From Daldinia sp. FL1419 (lineage: Eukaryota > Ascomycota > Sordariomycetes > Xylariales > Hypoxylaceae): DNA of 64,000 bases. The notes beneath the pieces are model-generated. The model was not told the DNA's origin. It was given only the letters and a program-made list of their open reading frames with translations, and made no database searches. The stretch covers positions 62,001 to 126,000 of the forward strand of contig MU623371.1 of assembly GCA_025201765.1 (NCBI GenBank). The letters are read 5' to 3'. Below are positions 10,804-21,673 of the stretch, piece by piece. Position 1 is the first letter of the stretch. Every line of letters starts with the position of its first letter. The translations under genes were made by a program, and so were the position numbers.

Positions 10804-11830
10804 TGTGAGTTTTCTTGGGGCAATCAATAACTCATTATATACCTAGGTAGTTACCTGTGCTAGGTATCTTATACGAAGTTGAGCAATAACTCGCGATGCA
10901 AATAATACAAATAATACAGGTGGTTGGATGCACATCAATGTCAAATCGCCAACTGCATCGACCTTAGGTACCTAAGTACTACTCGTTTAATCACGTGATT
11001 GTCTGCTTATGTCATAGGTACCTAGGTACCTAGGTAAGTATCGTGTACCTGGGTACTTGTTATAGGTACCTAATAGGGGCTCATATACCAAAGGTACCAA
11101 GTTGATATAAAAGTTGCAAGACGACAACTAACTACAGCAGATGAATTATCAAGGAATCAGGACTCGATGGAAAATAGACATGCCACTTGCGCACACCTCA
11201 TCTTATAGTGGCGCAAGCCATGGGAGTCTGATCAGTTAACCTAGAATATTACCTCAAGAACGTCTTTACTCTATAATTCACATCTCAATTACTTCAGCAG
11301 TGTTTATCTTAGCCAAAGTCTTACCAAAAACTTTATAGATATATTCTCACGGCGGTATTTTCCTTTTCGGTCAGTTCGCTCTCTAATATTAAAAAGTCCG
11401 AGCTTGTAACACCTTTAGTTCCATCTCGTCTCTATCTACCAAGAGAACAAGACATATTTCATATTTTCCTCCAATATCATACCAAGCTCTAGTTGTTAGG
11501 TAATGCATACATCGTATTGTTTACCTTCGCGGTGCAGATCTTTGCGGGGTATCAGTCTATATAGGTCAACACGATGTTACAGCTATGCCTATCAAGATGA
11601 GGGGCTGGATAAAGTCAACCACGCATACCGAAGACAATTTACTTATAATAACCCACCAATAGCGCCGTAGGTCAAATACCTATTGCTGTAGCTAGATATG
11701 CTTAGCTCTAAGCCCTTAGCTTCTGGCCGTTGTGACGGCATGGCTATATTTATATAGCACTCTTGGATATTCAAGGCGCCAGAATCCTAGACACTTCACA
11801 ATATAATATATTTGCCCGGCCAGCACCGTA
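10804..11830. promoter_or_regulatory. divergent intergenic region rich in TAGGTACC palindromes, with a CACGTG palindrome
   Basis: This region separates the start codons of the thioesterase (leftward) and rhamnosidase (rightward). It holds the densest set of the window's dispersed palindrome: 10840-10850, about 10963-10972, three overlapping copies at 11015-11036, and one near 11064-11073. A perfect 12-bp palindrome AATCACGTGATT lies at 10989-11000. Its core TCACGTGA is the kind of site bound by bHLH factors such as Cbf1- and SREBP-type proteins. No coding sequence was seen. Confidence 0.5.
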
Positions 11831-14600
11831 ATGGCTGTGTCAATCTCTCAAGTGCTGTTCGAGCATCATAGAGTAGCCTTGGGTATTGGGGAGGCTTCTC
11901 CTCGGATATCGTGGCGATTCGAAGGACTTGCTCCCGACTGGAGACAGGCTAGCTACAGTATTGAATTATCACGAAATAAGCAGAACCAAACTGACCTGTT
12001 TCATTTTAACTCCTCGGATTCGTCCCTTGTACCTTGGCCCACTGTCTCTTTGACATCGGCAGAGTCTGCTACAGTTCGGGTGAGAGCATATGGGGAAGGC
12101 GATCAACCCGATACCCCGTGGTCCGAGTATGTCAACGTTGAAACCGGGCTCTTAAACGAAGAAGATTGGTTAGGAACTCATATGATAGGGTCAGATACGG
12201 AAACGGAAAAAAATGCTCCCCGCCAGCCGCTACTTTTTCGAAAGGAGTTCTCGGTCAATAGCAGTAGTATAGACAAGGCTCGCTTATACATAACCGCCTA
12301 CGGCTTATACGAAGCACATATCAACGGAAAAAGGGTTGGTACCGCCGTCCTCGCCCCCGGGTGGCAGTCTTACAATCATCGTCTAGTTTACGATACCTAT
12401 GATGTAACAGAGCTCCTACTTGCTGGGGATAATGCCCTTGGAATAACAGTCGGTGAGGGTTGGTATGCTGGCCGTCTCGGTTTTGGGGCAGGAAGCCGCA
12501 ATAACTGGGGGGATACGTTAGGAACTATGGCCTTGCTAGTTATCACATCCGATGGGAAAACTCAAAGCATCATAACAGACAAGTCTTGGGTGGCAAGTAC
12601 GGGTGCAATCATAACCTCTGAAATTTACGATGGGGAGGTATACGACTCGAGGCTCGAGCAAGACGGTTGGTCAACCCCTAATTTTGTTGCTCCGGACACG
12701 ACAAGATGGGTTGGAGCCAAGGTACTCGAGACGCCCTACGCAGTATTGGCCGCCTCAGACGGGGCCCCCATTCGACGTATCGAAGAGGTTAAGTTGCAGG
12801 AGATATTGAGATCTCCTACCGGCAAGACTATTCTTGATTTTGGACAGAATTTCGCTGGCTGGCTAAAGATTTCCGTTAAAGGTAAAAAAGGAGACACCGT
12901 CAAACTTGTACACACCGAAGTGTTGGAGAATGGAGAGGTAGCGACTCGACCGCTCAGGAACGCTACACAAACTGACTATCTTACGCTCTCCGGCGACACT
13001 CAAACTTGGGAGCCTACTTTCACGTACCACGGCTTTAGATATGTCATGGTTGAAGGGTGGCCCGAAGACGAGACTCCACTAGATAACACTTCGGTCAGTG
13101 CGGTAGTGGTGCATACGGATATGGAAGAGACGGGCTATTTCGAGTGCTCCGATCCACTCATAAATAAGCTGCACAGAAACGTGAGATGGTCTATGAAGTC
13201 CAATTTCCTTAGTATACCATCAGACTGCAGTGCGAGGGATGAGCGACTTGGGTGGACAGGAGATAGCCACGCGTTCGCTCCAACAGCCAACTTTCTCTAC
13301 GATACTTCTGGCTTCTGGAGAGGTTGGCTAAAGGATCTTCGATTAGAGCAGGTAAAAGGTTAGTCGTTTCAACTACATGCCTTCTCTATTTGACATTGAT
13401 ATCTCTCGGTATGATAAATATTGATCAATCGAGGTATTGTTTGTCGAACCCGTCTCGTTTGACTTAGTATTCTACATATCCTTTCTCTTATACTTCAAAA
13501 AGGTACGGCTAATGCTTCTTACTCTAGGCATACTTCCATTAGTGGTTCCTGCTGTTCCTGCCGCAGGTCCGGCCATGGCCGTGGCAGTATGGGGAGACGC
13601 AATCGTCGCCAATGCATTCAACACGTACCGTGCCTCTGGTGATCTTGACGTGCTAAGGGAACAATACGTAGGAGCAAAGGCGTGGCTTGATGATGGTATT
13701 CCTAGAAACGAGGCCGGTTTATGGAGTCGCTCAAGTTTTCAATTAGGAGACTGGTTGGACCCGCTGGCTCCCCCGGACGATCCAGGCCGGGCAACAACCA
13801 GCTCTTTCTTCGTCGCCGATGCGTATCTCGTTTACGTTACCAGATTAGTTTCAGAAATGGCTTCGGAACTTGGTCTTGCAGAAGACAAATCGCGCTTCGA
13901 AAAATGGACTGCGGATCTAAAGGCGGCTTTCAGAGAAGCCTGGATTCAACCCGACGGTCTCGTCGCCAATAAAACGCAAACGGGTCTAGTTTTACCGCTA
14001 TATTTCGATCTATTTGGAAGTGAGGAACACGCCAAAGCGGCAGCTAGTCGATTGGAGAAAATTATCGTAAACAATAAATACTTAGTAGGTACGGGCTTTG
14101 CGGGAACACATTTACTTGGCCTCGCCATGACCAAGTACAATCTAACTAAAACCTTCTACGAAATGCTGAATCAAACAACGGTGCCATCTTGGTTATACCA
14201 AGTCAAAATGGGCGCGACCACAACTTGGGAGAGGTGGGACAGTCTCCTCCCTGACGGTTCTCTCAATCCCGGGGAAATGCTGTCTTTCAACCATTATTCG
14301 TTTGGATCAGTAGCGAATTGGATCCATCAAGTGATAGGCGGGCTAGCACCTGGAAAGCCAGGATGGAAGACAGCCAGAGTACAGATCGAGCCAGGTGGAA
14401 ACATGACTTGGGCTAAGTCTAGTTACTTGAGCCCCTACGGCAAGATCTCAACGGACTGGAAGGTCGATGATGCTGGGTTTCATCTAGCACTGACAGTACC
14501 GCCGAATACGAACGCGGAAGTGGTTCTACCGGGCGAAAAGCGCGTTCTCCAAGTCGGAAGCGGGAGCCATAGCATTACCGATCCCACATTTCATCTTTAA
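11831..14600 (+). CDS. alpha-L-rhamnosidase, GH78
   Basis: This enzyme releases terminal alpha-L-rhamnose from plant glycosides and rhamnogalacturonan oligomers. Two exons, 11831-13358 and 13528-14600, join to 866 aa. The donor GTTAGT (13359) and acceptor CTCTAG (13526-13527) restore the block EQVKGILPLVVPAVP. Domains in order: an N-terminal fibronectin/beta-sandwich (SPRISWRFEG), the Bac_rhamnosid_N domain (about 140-300), a concanavalin-like domain (LDFGQNFAGWLKISVKGKKG, about 330-440), then the (alpha/alpha)6 barrel. The barrel has SARDERLGWTGDSHAF with the general acid region, FQLGDWLDP, TTWERWDSL and FNHYSFGSVANWIHQ. The C-terminal sandwich ends the protein. No signal peptide is present, so it is probably cytosolic and acts on imported rhamnosides. 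An earlier donor in the same place (GTAAAA, 13352) with another acceptor is possible but less conserved. Confidence 0.88.
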
Positions 14601-15253
14601 GTAGACGCCAATATGAATGTTGAATTGGAGCTGGTATAAAGAGTAGTAGGGATTTAACCCAAGATTGTGAGGCAATGATTACCTGTAGTTATAGAAACAG
14701 TACGACTATATCCAAACGAGTAACTCAATAAATATATATATCGTGACACATTATATTTGGTGTAGATAGGCGTCCGATCGTAGGCAGCAGTGAACATCAT
14801 CTGTGACATATGGGACGACTAGAGTACCAGGATAGAGTCAGGTTATTACCAAAGAGGAAATACCCTAACGAGTTGAGTTTACGTCAAGACAAAATTCACA
14901 ACTCTGATACCGTCAAGTTTGCCTACTCGGAATAAGTGACTTGCTTGTGTAATGTACAAAAGTCAACCGAGGATGCGTGAATATATTCTAGACACATGGG
15001 TCGAAACCAAGGAACCGTATCGTCTCAACCAAGATTCCGTATAATAGATGGACGCTCTCAGATATTCTCCACTATTTATTTCCATTAACACAATTTCACC
15101 ACCTCCATCCTATCTTCGTCCCTCCAATACATAAACCAACCCCTTCGATAACTAGTCATAATAGAACTTGACTTAGCCCGTAAACTTTACCCTGCCGATG
15201 GCCCCGATGGTGACACACGAAGTTGGCCCTGGTTCACTTCAAGTCATTCTCGG
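14601..15253. other. intergenic, nothing recognised
   Basis: This is AT-rich 3' flank of the rhamnosidase gene and upstream DNA of the next small gene. No motif beyond short AT runs was seen. Confidence 0.5.
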
Positions 15254-15637
15254 ATGCCACCGGAGCCGCCTTCTCCTGCAATGCCTGGCTTGCGCACTCT
15301 GGTATGGCGTATGACGTTCCATACATGGATCACATCAAATTTGACTCTATAAGTCTACAAATCGAAGCTCCTCAAGCGAGAGGCATCTCAAGATCTAGAG
15401 GCCACCTGCTGGAAGATGGCCAATCCACTCGCAGAGCAAGGATTACGAATTGCTCTGCGATGGGCCGTGGTACGCCGTAAACGATTTGAAACGTGCTTCA
15501 TGGCAGCTGGGTACGAATTCTTTCGTGGTCGGCCAGAAGAACACGATTGGTATGCTGATCCTTTTGATATCAATTGCCTTGATCATCTGGACTGGTTTTT
15601 TAAATGGGCCGAGTACGCTGGAATAAGTCTAGCTTAA
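15254..15637 (+). CDS. small protein of unknown function
   Basis: Two exons, 15254-15308 and 15354-15637, join in frame across a 45-bp GT-AG intron to 112 aa. The start is the first ATG in frame; a TAA lies further upstream and no earlier ATG occurs. The protein opens with a Pro-rich MPPEPPSPAMPG, then a basic stretch (YKSKLLKREASQ), a helical middle (RIALRWAVVRRKRFETCF) and an acidic/aromatic C-terminus (DHLDWFFKWAEYAG). I recognise no family. The intron is at the short end for fungi, so the model is provisional; the second exon is the better supported part because its frame is long, ends in an aromatic-rich tail and has balanced composition. Confidence 0.45.
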
Positions 15638-16079
15638 GGATTTATTATTCAACTTCACTCGAGTGGAAATGCCGATATCTGTAATGGATCTTTGTGTCTA
15701 TTTCAGGGTACATGATGTTAGAAGATACTAAAGTATTGAGATGATTATAAAATTTAATTATCTTTTAAACCCATCAAAATGGACCTTTTTCGTGAAAATG
15801 TGAAAATGAGGACAATATTGGTTCAAAGCGTAAGTTAAATAGGGGTAAGACTGGGTCCCTTTTACAGCTGACAGCGTGTCCGACGGGCCGCTCACGGCGC
15901 TAAGCATTTATTCCCATTTAAAAATCAGGGGCACATCTTCTCCCAACCATAGAACTCGTTACGAACCAGATGATCAAATTTCTATAACAAAAACCATCAT
16001 ATCAGCTTCACCAATCCCATATGTTATAGTAACAAACGAGCCGACGCTCCCATCCGAAAGAACCCCCCCCATACGCAAA
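15638..16079. other. intergenic, promoter side of the coactosin gene
   Basis: The 3' half is AT-rich. The last 200 bases stay open in the coactosin frame but lack an ATG, so they are read as 5' leader. Confidence 0.5.
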
Positions 16080-16520
16080 ATGTCTGGCGTCGACTCTCCC
16101 GACGTCCTAGCAGCGTACGACGCGGTACGCTCCGACAAGGATGCGACGAACTGGTTATTGCTCTCGTACGCCAGCGCTGTAGGCGATAAGCTGGTACTCT
16201 CTGGTACTGGCAGCGGGGGATTGGCGGAGGCGGTATCGAAATTAGACGACTCTTCCGCCCAATACGCCTATGTGAGAATCGAATACAACAACGACTCAGA
16301 AAGCAAGCGCGTCAAGTTCGTGCTCATCGTATGGATCGGAGATGGCGTCAAGGTGATGCGTCGCGCAAGAGTTTCGATCGAAAGCGGAAACGTCAAGAAG
16401 GTGCTAAGCCACCACAGCATCCAGGTAGACGCTCGCGATCGCGGAGATTTGGACGAGAAGGAGATCGTGGCCAGGTTACGGAGGGCCGGCGGTGCTGATT
16501 ACAACGGCGGAAGAGGCTAA
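16080..16520 (+). CDS. coactosin-like actin-binding protein (ADF-H domain)
   Basis: This is a filamentous-actin-binding protein, cytoplasmic, 146 aa in one exon. The single ADF-homology domain spans nearly the full length. MSGVDSPDVLAAYDAVRSD is the usual start, then NWLLLSYASAVGDKL, GTGSGGLAEAVSKLDDS and the actin-binding helix region with NDSESKRVKFVLIVWIG followed by VKVMRRARVSIES. The C-terminus RLRRAGGADYNGG is characteristic of fungal coactosins. The frame is open upstream to 15876 without an ATG, so 16080 is taken as the start. A cupin gene converges on it, the stop codons lying about 150 bp apart. Confidence 0.9.
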   Translation: MSGVDSPDVLAAYDAVRSDKDATNWLLLSYASAVGDKLVLSGTGSGGLAEAVSKLDDSSAQYAYVRIEYNNDSESKRVKFVLIVWIGDGVKVMRRARVSIESGNVKKVLSHHSIQVDARDRGDLDEKEIVARLRRAGGADYNGGRG

Positions 16521-16666
16521 ATCGCATTAGAAAGAGACGTTTAGAGGAAACCAAGCATGGAGTTAAGGGGCTGAGCGAATGTTGGTTGACGTGGCGTGTT
16601 TATCTCGGTCGCATATAATATACACCATATATACACAATAGATGGATCAGATTCGTTGCTAGAACC

Positions 16667-17077
16667 CTAGTTCTTGACGGGTTCGCCATTCCAACCGGTC
16701 AGGTTTACTACGTCGGGGATCCTCCCGCTGCGCACTATAGTCCAGATGACGTCCTCGTCGCTATCGTTGACTTCTTGATGTTCCATATACGCAGGGATGA
16801 GGGCGAAGCCGCCAGGTTCCAAGTCGACCCTTTTTGTTCCCCCTTCGCTAACGACGGTACCTCGTCCCTTGACGGCGTATACTATAGTGTCTTGCTCCCC
16901 GTGATGATGGATCGCCGAGGCCGTATGTGGTTTTGCAAGCATACTAGTGGCGCAAATACCGTTGCACTTGTCAATTATCGCGTTGGAGCGTATCATCCCC
17001 TCCGTTTGCGGGCCACTAGGTTGAACATGGGAGGATTGGACAGCGTAAACTGGTTGAGATGGTTCTGGATGAGACAT
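16667..17077 (-). CDS. small cupin-domain protein
   Basis: This is a 136-aa single-domain cupin in one exon on the complement. Motif 1 (HTASAIHHHGEQDTIVYAVKGRG) has the His/Glu ligands for a metal, and motif 2 reads ALIPAYMEHQEVN. The reaction is unknown; cupins range from dioxygenases and isomerases to binding proteins. MSHPEPSQPVYAVQSSHVQP at 17077 is the preferred start because it gives the size usual for the family. The frame continues upstream without a stop to an ATG at 17203, which would add 42 mostly uncharged residues. That segment overlaps a 13-bp tandem repeat and is more likely leader. Convergent with the coactosin gene. Confidence 0.8.
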   Translation of the reverse strand: MSHPEPSQPVYAVQSSHVQPSGPQTEGMIRSNAIIDKCNGICATSMLAKPHTASAIHHHGEQDTIVYAVKGRGTVVSEGGTKRVDLEPGGFALIPAYMEHQEVNDSDEDVIWTIVRSGRIPDVVNLTGWNGEPVKN

Positions 17078-17598
17078 GGTGAAATTGGAAGTTGGTATGG
17101 GAAGTTGGTATGGGAAGTTGGTATGGGAAGTTGGGTAAGAGTTTGAAGTTATAGAAGTTACAAAAGCTACGGATTTTGATGATGAAAGAAAAGATATCGG
17201 CATTAAATTCTTGTCCTACCTAACTAACACTGCATACCCGTTACCCGTTACCCGTACCCGTACCCGTGCCCGTAGGTACATTCTATACGTGCCTCAATAC
17301 ATATAATGTACATGTATCTCTTAAGGTCCCGGGTAAGTGTAACACGACTTCTGGCTTAGTCATAATGATAGCATTGCGGGTTTATCTTTAGAGGTACCCA
17401 TTAGTGAGTTTAGTGGGATGGCGGGGCAAGCCTAGCAACCCCGGGCTCTTCTCAATTCATCCACAAGTACCTCTAACCTCTTTGTCTTCATACCTTTAAT
17501 CATACCTCTAATAGGTAACCACATGCATTCGTCAACCGAGCAAAAATCATCAGCCCGGTTCATCTATTACCTCACGCCATTTTTAATTCATCTCTACT
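17078..17598. promoter_or_regulatory. divergent region between cupin and p34-type genes
   Basis: Besides the 13-bp repeat it holds a degenerate run of TTACCCG/TACCCG units at about 17237-17271. These are not telomeric units. The two flanking genes are transcribed away from each other. Confidence 0.5.
17088..17135. repeat. 13-bp tandem repeat just upstream of the cupin start codon
   Basis: Unit GAAGTTGGTATGG repeats three times exactly (17088-17100, 17101-17113, 17114-17126) plus a partial copy. On the cupin strand it reads as a CCATACCAACTTC array ending about 10 bases before the ATG, so it sits in the 5' leader. Confidence 0.9.
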
Positions 17599-18768
17599 AT
17601 GGATATCTCAAACCCCCGTCGCATATTAGCCGTCTCCTTGGCAGATTCGACGCAACATCTGACTAGGGTAATCAAAGGTAACTTTATATAATACTCTTTT
17701 ACATTATACCTCTTTCGTTGTCACCCCCCCTTTTTTTCTCTCGTTGTGAATTAACTCCCTCTTCTCCACCCTTAAAGTATTCCAATTATACGACATGTAA
17801 GCTAATATTCAACTAGATCTTACCGGCAGTCACCCAGAGCAGACTTCAACGTCGCTAGCTGGTTCATCGCACAATCTTTCTTTAAAGACGGCATACTATA
17901 CGGCTGAGGTGCCCATATGGCTAGATGTCATATCATCACCACCAGAATGGTCGAGTTCCTTCCTATCTTCCGAGGCCAAGGAGGTCCTTGAGGTGCTTGG
18001 CGGGGTCGTCGTAGTCTTTTCTTTACCACTCAAGACGCAGACCGACGAGACCAAAGCCGCGCAGGAACTCATCCAGAACGTAGGTAAGGTCGTCAAGGAT
18101 GGTCTCGGTGGCTGGTCCTGGGACGGAGTCGGTTTATGTCTGGGTGTTGGAGAGATAGACGACGTCGACCAGTGGGAAGACTGCTGCGCCGAGTGGGGTT
18201 TGGAGTTCGTCCAGGTCAAGAGCCAATCTCTGACAACACGGAATGAATTTGGTGGTATGTTTCGCCTCTACTTCATCTGCGTTGGACGGTGTCAATAATA
18301 GAAAACACGAGATTGACCAAGCATGCAGAAAAAACCGGAATTCCCCGTGCCCTAGAAGCGTTAGAGTCGAACGATTGGTCTCAGGCATCCGCCGGCGACC
18401 TTGGGTCAGATCTGGAGGATCTTGAAGCGGAATTAAGTACCAGGAAAAGGGACAAGAGTAAAGAAAACGACGGGCCCGATATTGACCCGGAAAGCCTCGA
18501 TTTTGGGTTCGACCGGGAGGACTTTGCTGGTCTCAAACAAGCGATATGGAATTCCGGAAAGGAAGACGAGGATTTTCTGAACGGGGAACCGAGCACAGAG
18601 TCCAGCAGGAAGGAAGACACGGAGGAGGTGAACGACGAAGAGATCAAAAAGATAGAACGAATGATGGTCAAGCTGCAAGCCGTGCGCGATACAAGCGCTG
18701 GTCTTCCCGAAGAGCAACGTAAGCGGGTAGCTGCAAAAGCGGTGGCCGAGGTTATGAAGGAGCTATGA
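17599..18768 (+). CDS. alpha/gamma-adaptin-binding p34-type protein (AAGAB/Irc6 family)
   Basis: This is a cytosolic factor of the p34 (human AAGAB, yeast Irc6) family, which assists assembly of clathrin adaptor complexes AP-1 and AP-2. Three exons, 17599-17677, 17817-18254 and 18329-18768, join in frame to 318 aa. The N-terminal half is the Rab-like pseudo-GTPase fold (MDISNPRRILAVSLADS, then VPIWLDVISSPPEWSSSF). The C-terminal half carries the family signature EKTGIPRALEALESNDW, an acidic low-complexity linker and a conserved tail with a helix (EEIKKIERMMVKLQAVRD) plus LPEEQRKRVAAKAVAEVMKEL. The exon 2/3 junction recreates FGEKTGIP, which fixes the splice sites. Confidence 0.85.
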
Positions 18769-20899
18769 ACGACTATTCGCCTTGACTTTATATTTGTACA
18801 AAGCGTTCGCTAACGAAGCAGACCGTAATCTTCCAAGTATTACGCCGTAGCTATTTGGTATTATCAGGCTCGCGAGTATCCTACCACACTACTGGTGTAA
18901 CCACGGCGAACGTTCTTATGCTTTCCTATACTTGTATCAGGCTTAGGATATACGAAATGCTAGATCACTAATATATATCACGCCATCGTGCCTGCTAGTA
19001 AGTATGACGAGCCGGCGACTACTATGGGGTAAATGCGAATAGTAAGGAAATAAAAGTTAGGTGTGAAATACCACGATTGTATACACTAGAGGCGCCTTCT
19101 AATTTAGACGTTTACCTTAGTACTTTACCATTCATCTGAAATATAGATCGGAACTCACCCTTGATGATTCACATAAACAGGTTATAACTTGGAGGCATTA
19201 TATCTTGGTAGTAACTACCTAGCTACTATGCAGCTATTAGTTATGGAAATTACCTAGGCTATGTATTTCTATTCGGGAACAACTAGTTTTTGTATTTTAT
19301 ATCGAGTAGTTTCTACTTTCTAGTTATTCCTTGTGTTCTAGTTTGGTTAGGGACATATTAATGGTTATGGACTAGGTAGTGAATGGTAACTTGCGAATCT
19401 TGGGTTACTTTCAGACTTAGGTGATACCTTTGCCTTGGGTCTCGATTTTGACAGTCATGTTGACTACTACTTGGGCCTTATATTTTGACTAACCAAATAA
19501 TGGCTTTGATAAACTTGCGATACTACTGCACAGAGCTACGTACGAAGACATACATACGTTATTAGTGACAATAAATAAATAGATGTGGAGTTGGATATTA
19601 TACCGACGATAATATACCAAGGTTTATACCCACCCATATAATGACGTTGAAAGCTGTTTCAGTATCTCAACCAGTTTCATATAATAATAGAAGACATCTT
19701 GGGTATTTGGATGCTGACATCGAAGCGGAGCCTCATCGTGAATAGGATCCGCCAAGGATACAAAACGCGCATCGACCGCGGGATGGCCCGTTATGTGACT
19801 ATTAGGTCAACGTTGCTTACAGTGCCCACCGATCGTTTCGCGCCCCGGCTATTCTAACATGTTCTCAGATCCGAGCGATTACCTCTCGAATGGTTGACGG
19901 TGTCTCCGGCACGAACCGTAGAAGGCTAGTATATCACAATCATGCCTCAGAACGTTGGCGTCGTGACTTATGCATGATATTAATAGACACAAGGGAGAGT
20001 AGCCCGAGTAGTTGGAAACAAACAATAGTTATGCTGTCTATAACTACGTTTTGATTATCCCATTCTTACCGTGCTTTCTTAAATGCCACATATAATGCCG
20101 GACATAGGACTCTTGCCGTTTGGCGAGGGCTTCGGTTTATTTCCGACTGGGCATTTTGCGACATCTTGGTTTCAATGTACCTAGTCAAAAGAGCACAGTT
20201 CGCGAAGGGGACTTGTAGCGAGGGGAAACGATCGGGAACCTTGCATCGTTCGGGATGCCCTTCAAACCTAGAACAGACAAGGGACGATAGAACGCATGAC
20301 GAGGACCTGGCCCTTTTTGCCGTTTCGAGGGTGGTCCATGGCACCGATTCCCTTAACAGAGCAACCTAAGCGGGGACGTTTATGTGACGTCGCAGGCCTA
20401 CCTTGTTCATGAGGCGAGAAGCTGAGACCACGAGCCGGGATTGTGAACAGTCTTGCTCTTCTAAAACATCCGAACGATTTTCTAGAACTTTGAACATGTA
20501 CGGTGATTCCGTACGACGTGTAGATGTTCGGTGCAAATGGGTCGATAAACTCACGACGATACGACTCTACATACGGCATACACATAACATATCACCCCAT
20601 GCAGTAACCCGTATGGAGGAAATGAAGGCTGACCAGCAGTGGTCAGATATCAGATTGACCATGCGTAAAAGGCTAGAAAAAGGCGTTCCTCGGGTAGCAA
20701 GCTACAACTTGGGAGCAATACAAACATAGCTACAGGCCTAATATGTAGGTCTGTGCTAAACTGCTATTATGTATATGGTGAGAACGAAACCCGGGGTTCG
20801 CCAACAATCAGAGCGATCTTTCATGCGCTTATAGGGAGGATGTGATGTAGATTGTGCTGTGGAACTATTGGCTGGCGAGGCCAAACCAAGCACATCCAG

Positions 20900-20948
20900 C
20901 TTCATGCATAACCTGGGACCGGGTAGTGCTGCGGGCTAATGCATGAAG
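20900..20948. repeat. 10-bp perfect inverted repeat
   Basis: Arms CTTCATGCAT (20900-20909) and ATGCATGAAG (20939-20948) flank a 29-base loop. No transposase or target-site duplication is visible, so it is noted only as a possible hairpin or element remnant. Confidence 0.5.
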
Positions 20949-21655
20949 TTGCGCGAGTCTTCAAAGTACGTGTCTGGTCCGCGATGCCTCTTGATGAATT
21001 ACGTTAGGCACCTAGACTTGCCGTACACCCACCTGCTATATACATACACGTGTAGGTAGGTGCCGAAGGTATGCTAAAATAAAAGCTTCCATGTTTTCCA
21101 GATGCTACCTACGGTAATTATTAGGTGACTCCCAAATATTAGGTAACATCATTTCAGGGTAGATAGAGGCAGGTCCCTGTTACGAGGATGAAGAAAGCGG
21201 ATGAGTGAGATACGCTAAATACCGATATAGCCTGGGCTATTCATACTATGGTGCCGGCCGATCTTTAATACGATCTGTAATACGATCTCTAGATGCGTCT
21301 ATTTGTGCTTGAGGTCTTGGCTTATGATACAACCTTATGGAAAAGCCACTACGTTCCGGTTAGTAGAGTGAGGATGATACGTGAATCTTGCCTCGAATGC
21401 ACTAATTTCTACTTACCAGTAGTCCAAAGATTGGTCTATTGTAGTGTATTTCGTATGTGTGTGCTAAGGACCTCAGCCGTAAACCTATACCAGACGATGC
21501 TTCAAGAAACTAGTCTGGGTCAAACCGTCATATCAACCAATCGGGAGCGGTCTAGCCTGGTAGACGCCCTCGGTGTATGATGTATGATCGACGGGACAAA
21601 AGTAGAAATCGACTTACTGGCCACATTCTCCTTTATGCGACCTGTGGCTCGACAG

Positions 21656-21673
21656 CCCCCCCCCCCCCCCCCC
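21656..21673. repeat. 18-base poly-C tract
   Basis: Eighteen consecutive C residues followed by AAAAAGACCCCG. It lies far from any coding sequence. Confidence 0.9.

Noticed and set aside
13437..13527. Separate gene starting at 13437 for the second half of the rhamnosidase
   Set aside because: The first 30 residues are intron sequence read through; splicing at 13359/13527 restores the GH78 domain order.
17237..17271. TTACCCG/TACCCG run as a telomere-like repeat
   Set aside because: The unit differs from TTAGGG/CCCTAA, the run is short and degenerate, and it sits between genes.
20066..20729. Overlapping frames of 67-108 aa on both strands
   Set aside because: Both strands are open equally, there are no motifs, and none joins to a larger model; likely chance in GC-richer DNA.
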